From assembly GCA_913050115.1 (NCBI GenBank), contig CAJWZU010000019.1, positions 1 to 46,603 of the forward strand: 46,603 nt of DNA, in the 5' to 3' direction. A program made the translations under genes and the position numbers. Position 1 is the stretch's first letter. Each line of letters begins with the position of its first letter. A model generated the notes under the pieces. The model was not told the origin of the DNA. It saw only the letters and a program-made list of their open reading frames with translations, and ran no database searches. The stretch comes from an uncultured Cellvibrionales bacterium (GTDB lineage: Bacteria; Pseudomonadota; Gammaproteobacteria; Pseudomonadales; Cellvibrionaceae). Of the stretch, positions 17,938 through 27,212 are shown in pieces.

Positions 17938-18507
17938 ATGTTGCGTTGCTGTGCTGTTTTTCTTGGCGGCTTAGCTCTGCTGCTAACCGTAGTTTCAAGT
18001 GCCGCTGCACCTGCATTTGAAGTTGACGATGAACTGCGTCAGCACCTAAAAGCGGCCGTCGAGGCCGCCGACAGCTTTGAAGATCGTTTCGATGCCGAGG
18101 TGTGGCTTATGGACAAGTCTAACCGCATGGCGCGCTACCACAAGGACCCCGAAACACGCCTGAACCTGCTGCGCAGTATTCACCGCGCAGCCACCCGTGC
18201 CGAGTTAAATCCGGAAGTGGTATTGGCACTGATCGAGGTGGAAAGCCACTTTAAACTCTATGCAGTTTCCAGCGCTGGCGCCCAAGGAATGATGCAGGTG
18301 ATGCCGTTTTGGAAAAACGAAATTGGCCGCCCCGAAGACAATCTTACCGATTTAGAAACCAACCTGCGCTATGGCTGCACCATTCTTAAGCATTACATCA
18401 AACGTTCGAATGGGCATTTGGCCAATGCTCTGGCGAGGTATAACGGCAGTTATGGTAGCTACCGCTACTCCTCCAAAGTGATGGATGCTTGGGACAAGTG
18501 GAGATAA
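17938..18507 (+). CDS. Small lytic transglycosylase (SLT domain)
   Basis: A 189-residue secreted peptidoglycan lyase. Residues 1-24 form a signal peptide ending in SSAAA. The SLT domain (about 75-185) has the catalytic Glu in IEVES (E102), then SSAGAQGMMQVMPFW, NLRYGCTILKHYI and ALARYNGSYG, all family motifs. It would cleave glycan strands in the periplasm, forming 1,6-anhydro ends. It follows proS with 1 base spacing, so they are probably cotranscribed. The last third of the gene is copied downstream in a 142-base tandem array. The current stop lies in the first copy, and the protein end WDKWR is encoded in all three copies. Confidence 0.9.
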   Translation: MLRCCAVFLGGLALLLTVVSSAAAPAFEVDDELRQHLKAAVEAADSFEDRFDAEVWLMDKSNRMARYHKDPETRLNLLRSIHRAATRAELNPEVVLALIEVESHFKLYAVSSAGAQGMMQVMPFWKNEIGRPEDNLTDLETNLRYGCTILKHYIKRSNGHLANALARYNGSYGSYRYSSKVMDAWDKWR

Positions 18508-18790
18508 CAAGCGTCTATTGTTAAGCGACTCTTTAGATTGCAAACGCTCGAATGGGCATTTGGCCAATGCTCTGGCGAGGTATAACGGCCGTTATGGTCG
18601 CTACCGCTACTCCTCCAAAGTGATGGATGCTTGGGACAAGTGGAGATAACAAGCGTCTATTGTTAAGCGACTCTTTAGATTGCAAACGCTCGAATGGGCA
18701 TTTGGCCAATGCTCTGGCGAGGTATAACGGCCGTTATGGTCGCTACCGCTACTCCTCCAAAGTGATGGATGCTTGGGACAAGTGGCGCTA
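18400..18790 (+). repeat. 142-bp tandem triplication of the transglycosylase 3' end
   Basis: Units begin at 18400, 18542 and 18684, exactly 142 bases apart. Each includes the last codons of the transglycosylase (from AACG..TCGAATGGG to GACAAGTGG). The first two also carry the same 3' flank with GCGTCTATTGTTAAGCGAC. Units 2 and 3 match each other closely and differ from unit 1 at a few bases: RYGRYRY is encoded instead of SYGSYRY. Unit 3 ends in TGGCGCTAA rather than TGGAGATAA. Because 142 is not a multiple of 3, the extra copies are not in frame with the gene and lie after its stop. Confidence 0.95.
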
Positions 18791-18884
18791 AGAGCACTTA
18801 TTAATTTATTAAACATTTTGGCAGCATCTGTAACACACTGCATTTTTGCACACCAATAACTCTTTATAAAAATTTAACCTCACA

Positions 18885-18911
18885 TACTTCAGCTAACCTT
18901 CAGCTGAAGTA
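18885..18911. other. Perfect 9-bp inverted repeat upstream of a lipoprotein gene
   Basis: TACTTCAGC (18885-18893) and GCTGAAGTA (18903-18911) form a perfect inverted repeat with a 9-base loop. There is no T-run, so it is not an obvious terminator. It lies 126 bases before the lipoprotein start and could be an operator or an RNA hairpin. Confidence 0.4.
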
Positions 18912-19036
18912 CTGACAATAAAGCCATAGAACTGAAGACATAGAACTGTCGCAATAGATTGAGTGTTACAACTCGGCCAACAGGCAGTAAACTGATTAGA
19001 TCACCCTATAATTTTGTACTATTAAGGTAAGCATCC

Positions 19037-20140
19037 ATGTCCGTATTGCATAAATATTTTGTCGTTGTGACGGTACTAATAGCAGCCATGGTCCTTAGCG
19101 CCTGCGAGAAAACCGACAGCCCTGAAGTTGTTAGCAGACAGTTTTGGAAGGCCGTGCAAGCTGGCGATATGAAAACAGCGCAGACCTATGCCGTACCCGG
19201 AAGCTTAGAGAGCAAAGCCGAAGCGATTAAAACCGGTGACTTTAACAGTGAATTTACCGCTACGGTTATCAAGGGCAACCTTGCCACGGTGAGCACGACC
19301 CACAAAGGAACCCAAAACGGTGCTGCACTGGAATACCAGTTCAACACTGTACTGACTCAAGTGGATAAGCAGTGGAAAGTTGATGTAACAAAAACCACCC
19401 AATCTCTTGTTCCCGCGGCGATGACGGCTGCCTTTTCTGGCTTTGGTCAAGCGCTGAATCAAAGCTTGTCTAATCTTGGTGATGCCTTTGGTCAAGAAGC
19501 CAACAACATTGGCTCGCTGCTGGGTCAGGTGCTCAATCAGAGCATTGATGAAATGTCCCGTGAGATGGAAAAAGCCAGCGCCGAAATCAGCCAATCTGCC
19601 GAGCAGGCCAGCAACTCAGGCTTTGAGATGGCCGCTGAACTCGGCCGAGAACTCTCGAATGAGCTCAGTCAAGAACTGCAAAATGCCGGCTCTATTTATC
19701 AGCAAAAAGTGAACGAACTAAAAGCCGCGCAATTGAAAAAACAGCAGCAAACAATCTCTGCTGCCAGTATTGATGGCAGCATTCACGGCACGGCTGTCAA
19801 ACTTACCCAGGCTCGCTATCAACAGGCCTTGGAGCTATACAGCGGCGACAGCTGGAGTGCCAACCCAAGCCTGTTGATTTTCTTGTTTGCCGATGAAGAG
19901 CAAAGCATAGCGGGCAAACGTTTTGAGTTTAACGCCCATTCATTCACTGATGGCCAGCCTCACGTCCATCTGCGCTGGCGCGACCCCGACAGCGGTGAGA
20001 TTAAAACCGAGATAGCCTCTGGCGATTACGATATGAGTTTAATATTCAGCACTGCCGATAATCAGGGCAACCTCACCGCTACCCTCGTCTTCGCGAAAGA
20101 CACCACCCAGATGAGCGGCAGTTTTACCCTAAAACAGTGA
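19037..20140 (+). CDS. Predicted lipoprotein with coiled-coil centre
   Basis: A 367-residue predicted lipoprotein with a lipobox LSAC at residues 20-23, so it is probably anchored in the outer membrane. Residues about 28-125 resemble small secreted domains of the DUF4878/SnoaL-like type (SPEVVSRQFWKAVQAGDMKTA). The centre (about 130-250) is Gln/Ala/Glu-rich and helical, probably coiled coil. The C-terminal part (about 255-367) looks beta-rich (HVHLRWRDPDSGEIKTE). I do not recognise a specific function. The stretch upstream carries a 9-bp inverted repeat, and no neighbour suggests a pathway. Confidence 0.75.
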   Translation: MSVLHKYFVVVTVLIAAMVLSACEKTDSPEVVSRQFWKAVQAGDMKTAQTYAVPGSLESKAEAIKTGDFNSEFTATVIKGNLATVSTTHKGTQNGAALEYQFNTVLTQVDKQWKVDVTKTTQSLVPAAMTAAFSGFGQALNQSLSNLGDAFGQEANNIGSLLGQVLNQSIDEMSREMEKASAEISQSAEQASNSGFEMAAELGRELSNELSQELQNAGSIYQQKVNELKAAQLKKQQQTISAASIDGSIHGTAVKLTQARYQQALELYSGDSWSANPSLLIFLFADEEQSIAGKRFEFNAHSFTDGQPHVHLRWRDPDSGEIKTEIASGDYDMSLIFSTADNQGNLTATLVFAKDTTQMSGSFTLKQ

Positions 20141-20374
20141 TAATAAACCGCCTCCCATTCCCAGCGTTATCTAACCACTAGGGCACCATATTGGCACTAA
20201 GGTAACAATATACTGTTCTCTATAAACCATCGATATAACTGCTATGGCGGTCAAGCAATCTGAATCTCGGGCCGTGGCGGCCCGTGTTTAGGTGCGCGGC
20301 CTAGCGGATATTTTCTGCAAGTACTATTGTGTAATGTGGTAACCCACGACAACCTGTGAAAACCAAGAAACTCT

Positions 20375-20575
20375 ATGCTTGACCCTATCGAATTGGCTCT
20401 GTGCCCTCTTTGTCGGCGAGATAACGCCTGTGGCAATACACAGGGTGTTGCCGCCTGCTGGTGCCATACTGAGGGCATAAAGTTCTCTAAGGCACTGCTC
20501 GACCAAGTGCCCGAACAGAAAAAGCTATTAAGCTGTATTTGTCAGCAGTGCGCGCGGGAGTTCCAACAAGACTAA
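20375..20575 (+). CDS. Cysteine-rich CWC family protein
   Basis: A 66-residue protein with eight cysteines in the pattern CPLCRRDNACG ... CWCH ... CICQQCARE. This matches the small cysteine-rich CWC family, presumed to bind zinc and of unknown role. It has no signal peptide. The ribosome-binding site is weak. A GC-rich hairpin CGGGCCG/CGGCCCG (20268-20284) lies about 100 bases upstream, with no T-run. Confidence 0.75.
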   Translation: MLDPIELALCPLCRRDNACGNTQGVAACWCHTEGIKFSKALLDQVPEQKKLLSCICQQCAREFQQD

Positions 20576-20869
20576 ACGTCTGCATGATCTACTGTGCTGT
20601 ATGGTAGTTAGTGACAAGCATGTAGCCATGCTGGCCGAAATCAGTATCACGGCTGTCATTTTTTAACGGCTAGTATTTTTAATACTCTATGGCTGTGTGC
20701 GCGGTCATGCGCAGAAATTAAAGTACGCTTTATGCCATAATCGTTGGGCATAGCAACCGCCCGTTTCAGGTCTACAAGATTGAGATCTTGATGCGGTGGA
20801 AATTTTTTGATGTGGCCGAACAACATAAGGCTGGCGCCTAAATAGCGATTAAAAAATAGGAACTCGATA
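20576..20869. other. Intergenic region without supported gene
   Basis: About 295 bases before the next lipoprotein gene. A minus-strand frame (20656-20925) overlaps the following gene start and has no recognisable features. I see no terminator or strong promoter. Confidence 0.4.
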
Positions 20870-21223
20870 ATGAAAAGTGCTGTTATTTTGTGCTTCTTAC
20901 TCTGCCTTAACGGGTGTATCCGCACTACCCATCAAAACCCCAACAGCACTTTCACTGAGAACCAAACTGAAACCCTGCGCATTGGCGCACTGGTACAAAA
21001 AGTCGATTACGCTATAGCGCATCCTTCAAATGAATCGCTTGAGAATATCGCGCTGGCGGGAACGGACACGCGACACTATGTGATGATTCGCGGCTGGTTG
21101 GTACAGACATTAAAAGGCATAGAGAGCCAGCACGACGCCAGTGCCGCTGCGGATAGACGCGCTCAGTTACAAGTAAAAATCGATTTTTTACAAAGGGCTA
21201 TTCGCCGTATTGATTTAGAATAG
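20870..21223 (+). CDS. Small predicted lipoprotein
   Basis: A 117-residue protein with a short signal peptide and lipobox LNGC at residues 13-16. The rest is mostly helical and polar (ETLRIGALVQKVDYAIAHPS; RRAQLQVKIDFLQRAIRRID at the C-terminus). GGAACTCGATA precedes the ATG and provides a ribosome-binding site. No family recognised. Its stop is 2 bases from the convergent lipoprotein gene on the other strand. Confidence 0.65.
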   Translation: MKSAVILCFLLCLNGCIRTTHQNPNSTFTENQTETLRIGALVQKVDYAIAHPSNESLENIALAGTDTRHYVMIRGWLVQTLKGIESQHDASAAADRRAQLQVKIDFLQRAIRRIDLE

Positions 21224-21225
21224 CT

Positions 21226-21645
21226 TCAACGGCTAACGCGCTTATCACTATCTATACTGACACCTTCATTACACTCGCCGCGCGCCTTGTAATTACCGAC
21301 ACTGAGCAGTTCTTCGTAGAGAATATAACCCGAAGTGCAGTAGCCGCTGGCGAGCATCTTTGCCGCCAATAAAGTTTGCGCAAAGTCTTTTAAATCGCGA
21401 TTGCGCTGGGCCGGATTTTTATACTTTTTACGACCGTTATCAAAGCTTGCTCGTGAGTGGCGCCCCTCCATTCCCGGTACGCGAATACGCCCAATAGTGA
21501 AACTAAATTGTTTAATACCGTTATCGGTGAGTTGGGTTTTCAGGCGCTGGTCGAGATCGGCGACAACCGGCATGTCATAGTGGCTGCAAGCGCCAATCAA
21601 TATGGCGCAGGCTAACAGTGACAGTAAAGATAATTTATGGCTCAC
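21226..21645 (-). CDS. Small predicted lipoprotein, 139 aa
   Basis: The open frame reaches 21762, but the GTG at 21645 is preferred. It has GGAG spaced 6 bases before it and yields a proper signal peptide with lipobox IGAC near residues 15-18. The mature part includes KQFSFTIGRIRVPGMEGRHS, a basic patch and four cysteines (two in the signal region, then one in GYCTSGY and one in GECNEG). I do not recognise a family. It is divergent from the Kazal-like gene, with only 31 bases between the two start codons, so they share one small promoter region. Confidence 0.6.
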   Translation of the reverse strand: MSHKLSLLSLLACAILIGACSHYDMPVVADLDQRLKTQLTDNGIKQFSFTIGRIRVPGMEGRHSRASFDNGRKKYKNPAQRNRDLKDFAQTLLAAKMLASGYCTSGYILYEELLSVGNYKARGECNEGVSIDSDKRVSR

Positions 21646-21676
21646 TAAGTACTCCGTAACTATTGTCGAGATCACT

Positions 21677-21916
21677 ATGCCCATTCTACCTCGAGCCACT
21701 CTCATCGGTGCGATTATCAGTCTTGCCGCCTGTGCCAGCAACCCGATGGCCGATATGACCACATGTAAGGAGCCGCGTCCGCAGGTATGTACTATGCAAT
21801 ATGATCCGGTCTGTGCCGAACACTCTAATGGCAGCCTTAAGACTCATTCCACTGACTGTACTGCTTGCGGCAAGGCCGAAGTCATAGGCTACATCAAAGG
21901 CGCATGCCCTGAGTAA
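21677..21916 (+). CDS. Kazal-like protease inhibitor domain lipoprotein
   Basis: A 79-residue protein. Residues 1-18 form a lipoprotein signal with the box LAAC (Cys near residue 18). The mature part has six cysteines in the pattern C-x6-C-x6-VCA ... TDCTACG ... GACPE, close to Kazal-type serine protease inhibitor domains with PVC and the disulfide knot. It would be exposed at the envelope and could block serine proteases; this is inference from the fold motif. A longer frame starts at 21602, but the ATG at 21677 gives the clean signal peptide. Confidence 0.7.
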   Translation: MPILPRATLIGAIISLAACASNPMADMTTCKEPRPQVCTMQYDPVCAEHSNGSLKTHSTDCTACGKAEVIGYIKGACPE

Positions 21917-22258
21917 ATGGGTTAGGCAAAGAGGGTAAAGATGCTTATTCACCGGTTTTTGCTCCTCGGCAACGGCTCCTGCGTTGCTCTACCTCCTGCA
22001 TCCATGCAGTCGTCCCTGGCTGCGCGCAGTACCTCCTCACTAGGACGCAATCCACTGTCGTGGACAGACTTTTTACCTTGGTGGCTGCAAGAGGAGGTGG
22101 TTCAGCTTTCACGCATCATCTAGGCCTGATTCTTTAGATACGACTGTTGCATACAGGAACAAGCTGCGCACAGAGCGGGCGTGTATCGGTATACGTGACC
22201 AACCGAGTACAGCACCGACGAAGAACTGGAGAAAAAAGACCGTTTGCCCCCTTAACAC
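21917..22258. other. Intergenic region without supported gene
   Basis: About 340 bases between the Kazal-like gene and the 3' end of avtA. A plus-strand frame of 60 codons (21941-22123) starts with a passable ATG, but its Leu/Ser-rich product matches nothing I know. GAGGTGGTTC and CTACCTCCTGC tracts occur, without a clear terminator. Confidence 0.4.
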
Positions 22259-23536
22259 CTACGCTCCGTAAGCCTTTTTTACCTCATCGGCAATAATGGC
22301 CACACCGCGTTCGATAGTCTCGGCATCTTGGGAATAGGTAACACGAATGCACTCGCGGCTATGTCGCCAGTCGGGGTCGTTAAGACCTGGGAAAAAATGA
22401 TGCCCCGACACCACCAATACTCCGCGCGTCTTTAACCGCTGGTAAAGCTCTTCGGACTCGATCGGCAGCCCTTCAAACCAAAGCCACAGAAATATGGCGC
22501 CCTCGGGCTTATGAATTCGCCAAGGCAAATCACCCAGATAACGCCGAAACAGTCCCAACGCCAACTCAGCCTTGGCCTGATAAAAAGGCTTAATATACTG
22601 GCGGCTAATCTTTAACAGGTTCTTGTCGCGACACAAACCGCTCGCCAATGCTGGACCCACGTTGCCACACGCCAAACTTAAAATAGTATTGGCGCTGGCA
22701 AAAGCACTAATAACCTCTTCACTGGCAATAACAATTCCGGTGCGCACGCCGGGCAAACCCAGCTTGGATAAACTCAGCACCATAATGGTATTGTCATTCC
22801 ACAGCGGCTCGGCCTCGGTAAAAATAATATTTGGGAATGGCGTGCCGTAGGCACCATCGATAATCAGCGGGATACCCGCCTTGCGCGCCAAACTGTCGAG
22901 ATGGCGCATCTCTTCATCGGTCAGTACATTGCCGGTGGGGTTGGTGGGCCGCGACACACACAAAGCGCCACAGTGGTCATCAATATTAAGCGCGTCAAAA
23001 TCGACTCGGTATTTAAATAGGTTATCGTCCAGCAGTTCTATATTGGGTCGAGTCGCGGCAAACATGTCATCTGCCAGGCCCAAGTCTGCATAACCCAAAT
23101 ACTCCGGTGCCAGCGGCAACTGAATCTTGCGCTTATGACCCTCACTATCAACCCCGGCAAATAGGTTGAATAACACAAAAAAGGCCGACTGACTGCCATT
23201 GGCAATGGCGATATTTTTCTCGCTAATGGGCCAGTTAAATTCCTCGCGCAATAACAGAGCCAACTGTTCTAAAAGTTGTTCATCCCCTTGGGGCGACTGG
23301 TACACCCCCAACATTTTATGACAGGCCTCCTTGTCGTCAATTAATGCCTGCAATTGTTGGCGCAAAACCGACTCAACTTCGGGTATACGGCTGGGGTTGC
23401 CGCCGCCCATAAAAATCATCTCGGGGTTTACCCTTAGCGCTTCGCCTAAATCGGCCATTAACGAGACTATGCCGGCATCGTCTTCACTGCCGGCACGGGT
23501 GCCAACAAACTTTTCGCCGAAACGGGAGAATTTCAC
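22259..23536 (-). CDS. avtA: Valine-pyruvate aminotransferase
   Basis: A fold type I PLP-dependent aminotransferase of 425 residues that interconverts valine and pyruvate with 2-oxoisovalerate and alanine (transaminase C). The N-terminus MKFSRFGEKFVGTRAGS and MGGGNPSRIPEVE are typical of AvtA. SRPTNPTGNVLTDEE binds the cofactor and substrate, and the Schiff-base lysine is in LSLSKLGLPGVRTG. The arginine in RVTYSQD near the C-terminus would bind the carboxylate. It stands alone; the neighbours are not linked to branched-chain synthesis. Confidence 0.93.
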   Translation of the reverse strand: MKFSRFGEKFVGTRAGSEDDAGIVSLMADLGEALRVNPEMIFMGGGNPSRIPEVESVLRQQLQALIDDKEACHKMLGVYQSPQGDEQLLEQLALLLREEFNWPISEKNIAIANGSQSAFFVLFNLFAGVDSEGHKRKIQLPLAPEYLGYADLGLADDMFAATRPNIELLDDNLFKYRVDFDALNIDDHCGALCVSRPTNPTGNVLTDEEMRHLDSLARKAGIPLIIDGAYGTPFPNIIFTEAEPLWNDNTIMVLSLSKLGLPGVRTGIVIASEEVISAFASANTILSLACGNVGPALASGLCRDKNLLKISRQYIKPFYQAKAELALGLFRRYLGDLPWRIHKPEGAIFLWLWFEGLPIESEELYQRLKTRGVLVVSGHHFFPGLNDPDWRHSRECIRVTYSQDAETIERGVAIIADEVKKAYGA

Positions 23537-23799
23537 AAGTCGGTAACCTTCATAAATCCAATAAAATCTATTTTAGCAGCCCAGCGAGGTTAACAAAAAG
23601 TATTGCACGGCTACAAATTTGTATCACTGAGCTCAGCAGATTACCGATAAAGGACACCAAAACCTGCCGCAATAAATGGCTTTTGGATGATGCTGGCATC
23701 ATCACCAATGAGCATTAGAACAGTCACAGCTGAATAAGAATTTCTGGCCCTAGTGTGATAAGTCCCTTCAAATTTAGCCCCATAATTACCAATACAAGC

Positions 23800-24315
23800 C
23801 TATTTAACCGAGCGCAGTAACTGTTTTGCCTGAGTTAAGGCAACAGACAGGGTTTGCTCAGTTTGCGGCCCCAGCAATGTTGACAGCAGCTGACCTTCAG
23901 CACTAACAATATAAGTTGTTGGCAGGCCGTTGGGTCTTGGCAGTTGCCAGTGGCTCTCTAGCGCGCGACTTGATGCGCCATCCAGCACGCCAAAGTCAAT
24001 ATTTAGCTTGGCCACCTGCGCCTGCAGCTCAGACACGGAATACTCGCCTGTAAATACGTCAAAGTTGACCCCCAGCAGCGCAATTTGAGCGTGGTGACTG
24101 AAGGCATTTAACTCGGGAATCTCTTCATGACAGGGTTTGCACCAAGGCGCCCAATAGTTAATAAACAAGAAGGGTTTGGCTCCCACGTCAACGGTGGCGC
24201 CACTAGTAAGAGATAGCTTAGGTGAATCTTTTGCCGTAAAACAGCCCGTCAATAGCAGTATAAACAGCGCCAATAGTGGGCTGAAAAACCGACCGCCGTG
24301 CAGTTTAAGTGTCAC
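23800..24315 (-). CDS. TlpA-like thioredoxin lipoprotein
   Basis: A 171-residue thiol-disulfide oxidoreductase. The signal peptide ends in a lipobox (LLTGC, Cys25), and the thioredoxin motif WCKPC holds C59 and C62. The cis-proline loop is GLPTTYIV. It would act in the periplasm, anchored to a membrane. The frame is open to 24378. The GTG at 24315, overlapping the yihY stop by 11 bases, gives a better signal peptide than the longer start, which would place about 20 basic residues before it. The yihY-tlpA order resembles pseudomonad chromosomes as I remember them. Confidence 0.82.
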   Translation of the reverse strand: MTLKLHGGRFFSPLLALFILLLTGCFTAKDSPKLSLTSGATVDVGAKPFLFINYWAPWCKPCHEEIPELNAFSHHAQIALLGVNFDVFTGEYSVSELQAQVAKLNIDFGVLDGASSRALESHWQLPRPNGLPTTYIVSAEGQLLSTLLGPQTEQTLSVALTQAKQLLRSVK

Positions 24316-25705
24316 TCTTGGTATTTCCGCTATCAATTTCTGGCAGCGGCTTTTGTTCCGCCTGAGTAACAGAGTCAAGGGCAGTGCTTTGAATGGAAGG
24401 TGCGGCAGCAGTTAAACCGCTTAGACGGCATAGTTGCTCCGCTGGTATGTCTGGCCGCTCACTCTCGCCGGCAGTCATTGGGCTGTGGTATTCACCCTCG
24501 ACTGCAAACAACTCAGCAATAGAAACCGCAAAACGCTCTTCGACAAACTGATCAATGGCCTGCAGTCGTCCGCCCACCTCGGAAAACCAAGGGAAAACTT
24601 GCAAATGGTCAGTGACGCCTGGCATCTGCGCTGGCATGGCTATAATGTCGGCCAACTGCCGCAGAGATGTGTGGCTAAGATCGCGACAAAGGACATAATT
24701 GTCCGACTGGGTTGCCGCAATCACCTTGTGCTCTAAAAGCTGTACGCGCAGCAGCTGCCACTGATCTAAGTCTAAACCCAGCTTCCACAATTCGCTCACC
24801 TTGAGCTGATCACCTTGATTCTGATGTTGATGAAACTCCCACAGCACCAGCAGTGCCGCGACTAAATCTGGGTGGCGACGGCCACTAGAAATCACCTTAA
24901 AAGCCGTCAATGAGCGCACCATCACAGCGCCGCCCAGCACGATCATCCAAGAGATATAAATCCACATCAAAAAGATCGGCACCGCGGCGAAGGCGCCATA
25001 GATCACACCGTTAGAGGCATTAAACGACATGGCTATGCCAAAACCGGCTTTAAGTACCTCAAAACAAAAAGCAGTGGCAAAACCCCCTGCAAGAGCATGT
25101 TTAAAGGGCACCCGGCAATTGGGCACGGCCGAAAAAATTAGCGTGAATATAGCGGTCGATAACAACAGTGGAAAAAAGCGTAAAAACTTTAAAATACCCA
25201 GTTGGTCATACTCGGTCACGGCCATTTGCAGTGTCACTAAATAGCCGCTGACCGCTAAACCCACTCCAAGCAGCAATGGACCCAAACTCAAAATAGCCCA
25301 ATAAATCAAAAAACTCGGCAGACCCGAGCGCGGTTTTAATACGCCCCAAATACCATTGAAGGCTTTTTCTATATTGCGCAACATGAAGTAGGCGGTGGCG
25401 AACAAGAACAATGCACCCACCCAAGACAGGCTGCGCGCCTGATGCATAAAGGTAACCAAGTATTCCTGCACCTCCACGCCCGTTTCGGGCAGTAAGTTGG
25501 AAAACATCATCACTTCAAGATCGCCACCCAGTGACTGAAATGCAGGCACCATAGAAAATACAGAGAACACCACTGTCAGCATCGGCACTATGGCAAACAG
25601 CGTCATGTAAGTAAGCGCTGCGGCGTTTTTTTGGCACTCTTTAGCCAAGTATTGCTTGACCACATAGGGTAAAAAACGCCATAGAAGATTCGCCTTGTTA
25701 TTCAT
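24305..25705 (-). CDS. yihY: YihY/BrkB family inner membrane protein
   Basis: A 466-residue protein whose first about 290 residues form the YihY/BrkB membrane domain with about six helices. Family segments are AAALTYMTLFAIVPMLTV, WVGALFLFATAYFMLRNIE and YGAFAAVPIFLMWIYISW. The C-terminal 170 residues are soluble, with a winged-helix-like portion and a disordered tail. The biochemical function is unknown despite old links to RNase BN and virulence. The ATG at 25705 with TTGGGA upstream is preferred over the 21-codon longer frame. It is divergent from arsC, 106 bases away. Confidence 0.88.
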   Translation of the reverse strand: MNNKANLLWRFLPYVVKQYLAKECQKNAAALTYMTLFAIVPMLTVVFSVFSMVPAFQSLGGDLEVMMFSNLLPETGVEVQEYLVTFMHQARSLSWVGALFLFATAYFMLRNIEKAFNGIWGVLKPRSGLPSFLIYWAILSLGPLLLGVGLAVSGYLVTLQMAVTEYDQLGILKFLRFFPLLLSTAIFTLIFSAVPNCRVPFKHALAGGFATAFCFEVLKAGFGIAMSFNASNGVIYGAFAAVPIFLMWIYISWMIVLGGAVMVRSLTAFKVISSGRRHPDLVAALLVLWEFHQHQNQGDQLKVSELWKLGLDLDQWQLLRVQLLEHKVIAATQSDNYVLCRDLSHTSLRQLADIIAMPAQMPGVTDHLQVFPWFSEVGGRLQAIDQFVEERFAVSIAELFAVEGEYHSPMTAGESERPDIPAEQLCRLSGLTAAAPSIQSTALDSVTQAEQKPLPEIDSGNTKSDT

Positions 25706-25811
25706 TACTTTTCCCAAAGTTTGAGCCGATAAAACTACCATCACACAAAACAGAGCATAGCGCGACAAGCTCTATTACAATAGCACTCAATGTTCACTAT
25801 TTGAGGTAACT

Positions 25812-26758
<947 letters not shown>

Positions 26759-26780
26759 TTAATTAAGAGAGTCGAATGTT

Positions 26781-27209
26781 ATGAAGACAGCACAGATCAA
26801 TAACTTGCGAATTAAACTTAAAATTGCCCTAGGTACTAGCCTGCTCAGCTACGCAGCTCTTATGCTATTGATTGCTGTAGGCAATATTTTTACACCGGAT
26901 GGCTCAATTAAATACTGGCTGCTGCAGAGTATTCCACTGCTCATTTTTGTGCCCGGTATCCTGCAGCGCCGTTTTCGCACCTACAGCTGGATCTGCTTTG
27001 TGGTGCTGATCTATTTTATTCACTATGCCGATAAACTGAGCACTGACCCTGGCAGTATCATTAATTGGGCCGGAATAGTCCTAACGGTGATACTGTTTAA
27101 TGGTGCCATGTTTACCAGTCGTTGGATGCAATACTTCACCCTAGAACAAGAACAAGAACAAGAACAAGAACAAGAACAAGAACAAAGCTCAGCAGAAAAG
27201 GACGATTAA
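26781..27209 (+). CDS. DUF2069 membrane protein with Glu-Gln repeat tail
   Basis: A 142-residue inner membrane protein of the DUF2069 family with four hydrophobic segments (about 15-35, 45-60, 70-85 and 95-115). The function is unknown. The C-terminal tail is a run of seven Glu-Gln pairs encoded by a pure hexanucleotide repeat, then SSAEKDD. It sits between wrbA and sppA, 3 bases from the latter, and so probably belongs to one operon. Confidence 0.82.
   Translation: MKTAQINNLRIKLKIALGTSLLSYAALMLLIAVGNIFTPDGSIKYWLLQSIPLLIFVPGILQRRFRTYSWICFVVLIYFIHYADKLSTDPGSIINWAGIVLTVILFNGAMFTSRWMQYFTLEQEQEQEQEQEQEQSSAEKDD
27144..27185 (+). repeat. (GAACAA)7 microsatellite in the DUF2069 gene
   Basis: Seven perfect tandem copies of GAACAA, encoding (Glu-Gln)7. 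Because the unit is 6 bases, copy-number changes would lengthen or shorten the tail without frameshift. Confidence 0.97.
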
Positions 27210-27212
27210 ATC

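Noticed and set aside
18400-18790. Tandem array read as a CRISPR
   Set aside because: Units are contiguous, 142 bases long and coding-derived, without short repeats and unique spacers.
20656-20925. 89-codon minus-strand ORF over the start of a lipoprotein gene
   Set aside because: Overlaps a better supported gene with signal peptide and ribosome-binding site; no recognisable features.
21941-22123. 60-codon plus-strand ORF before avtA
   Set aside because: No ribosome-binding site or family; composition looks like noncoding DNA.
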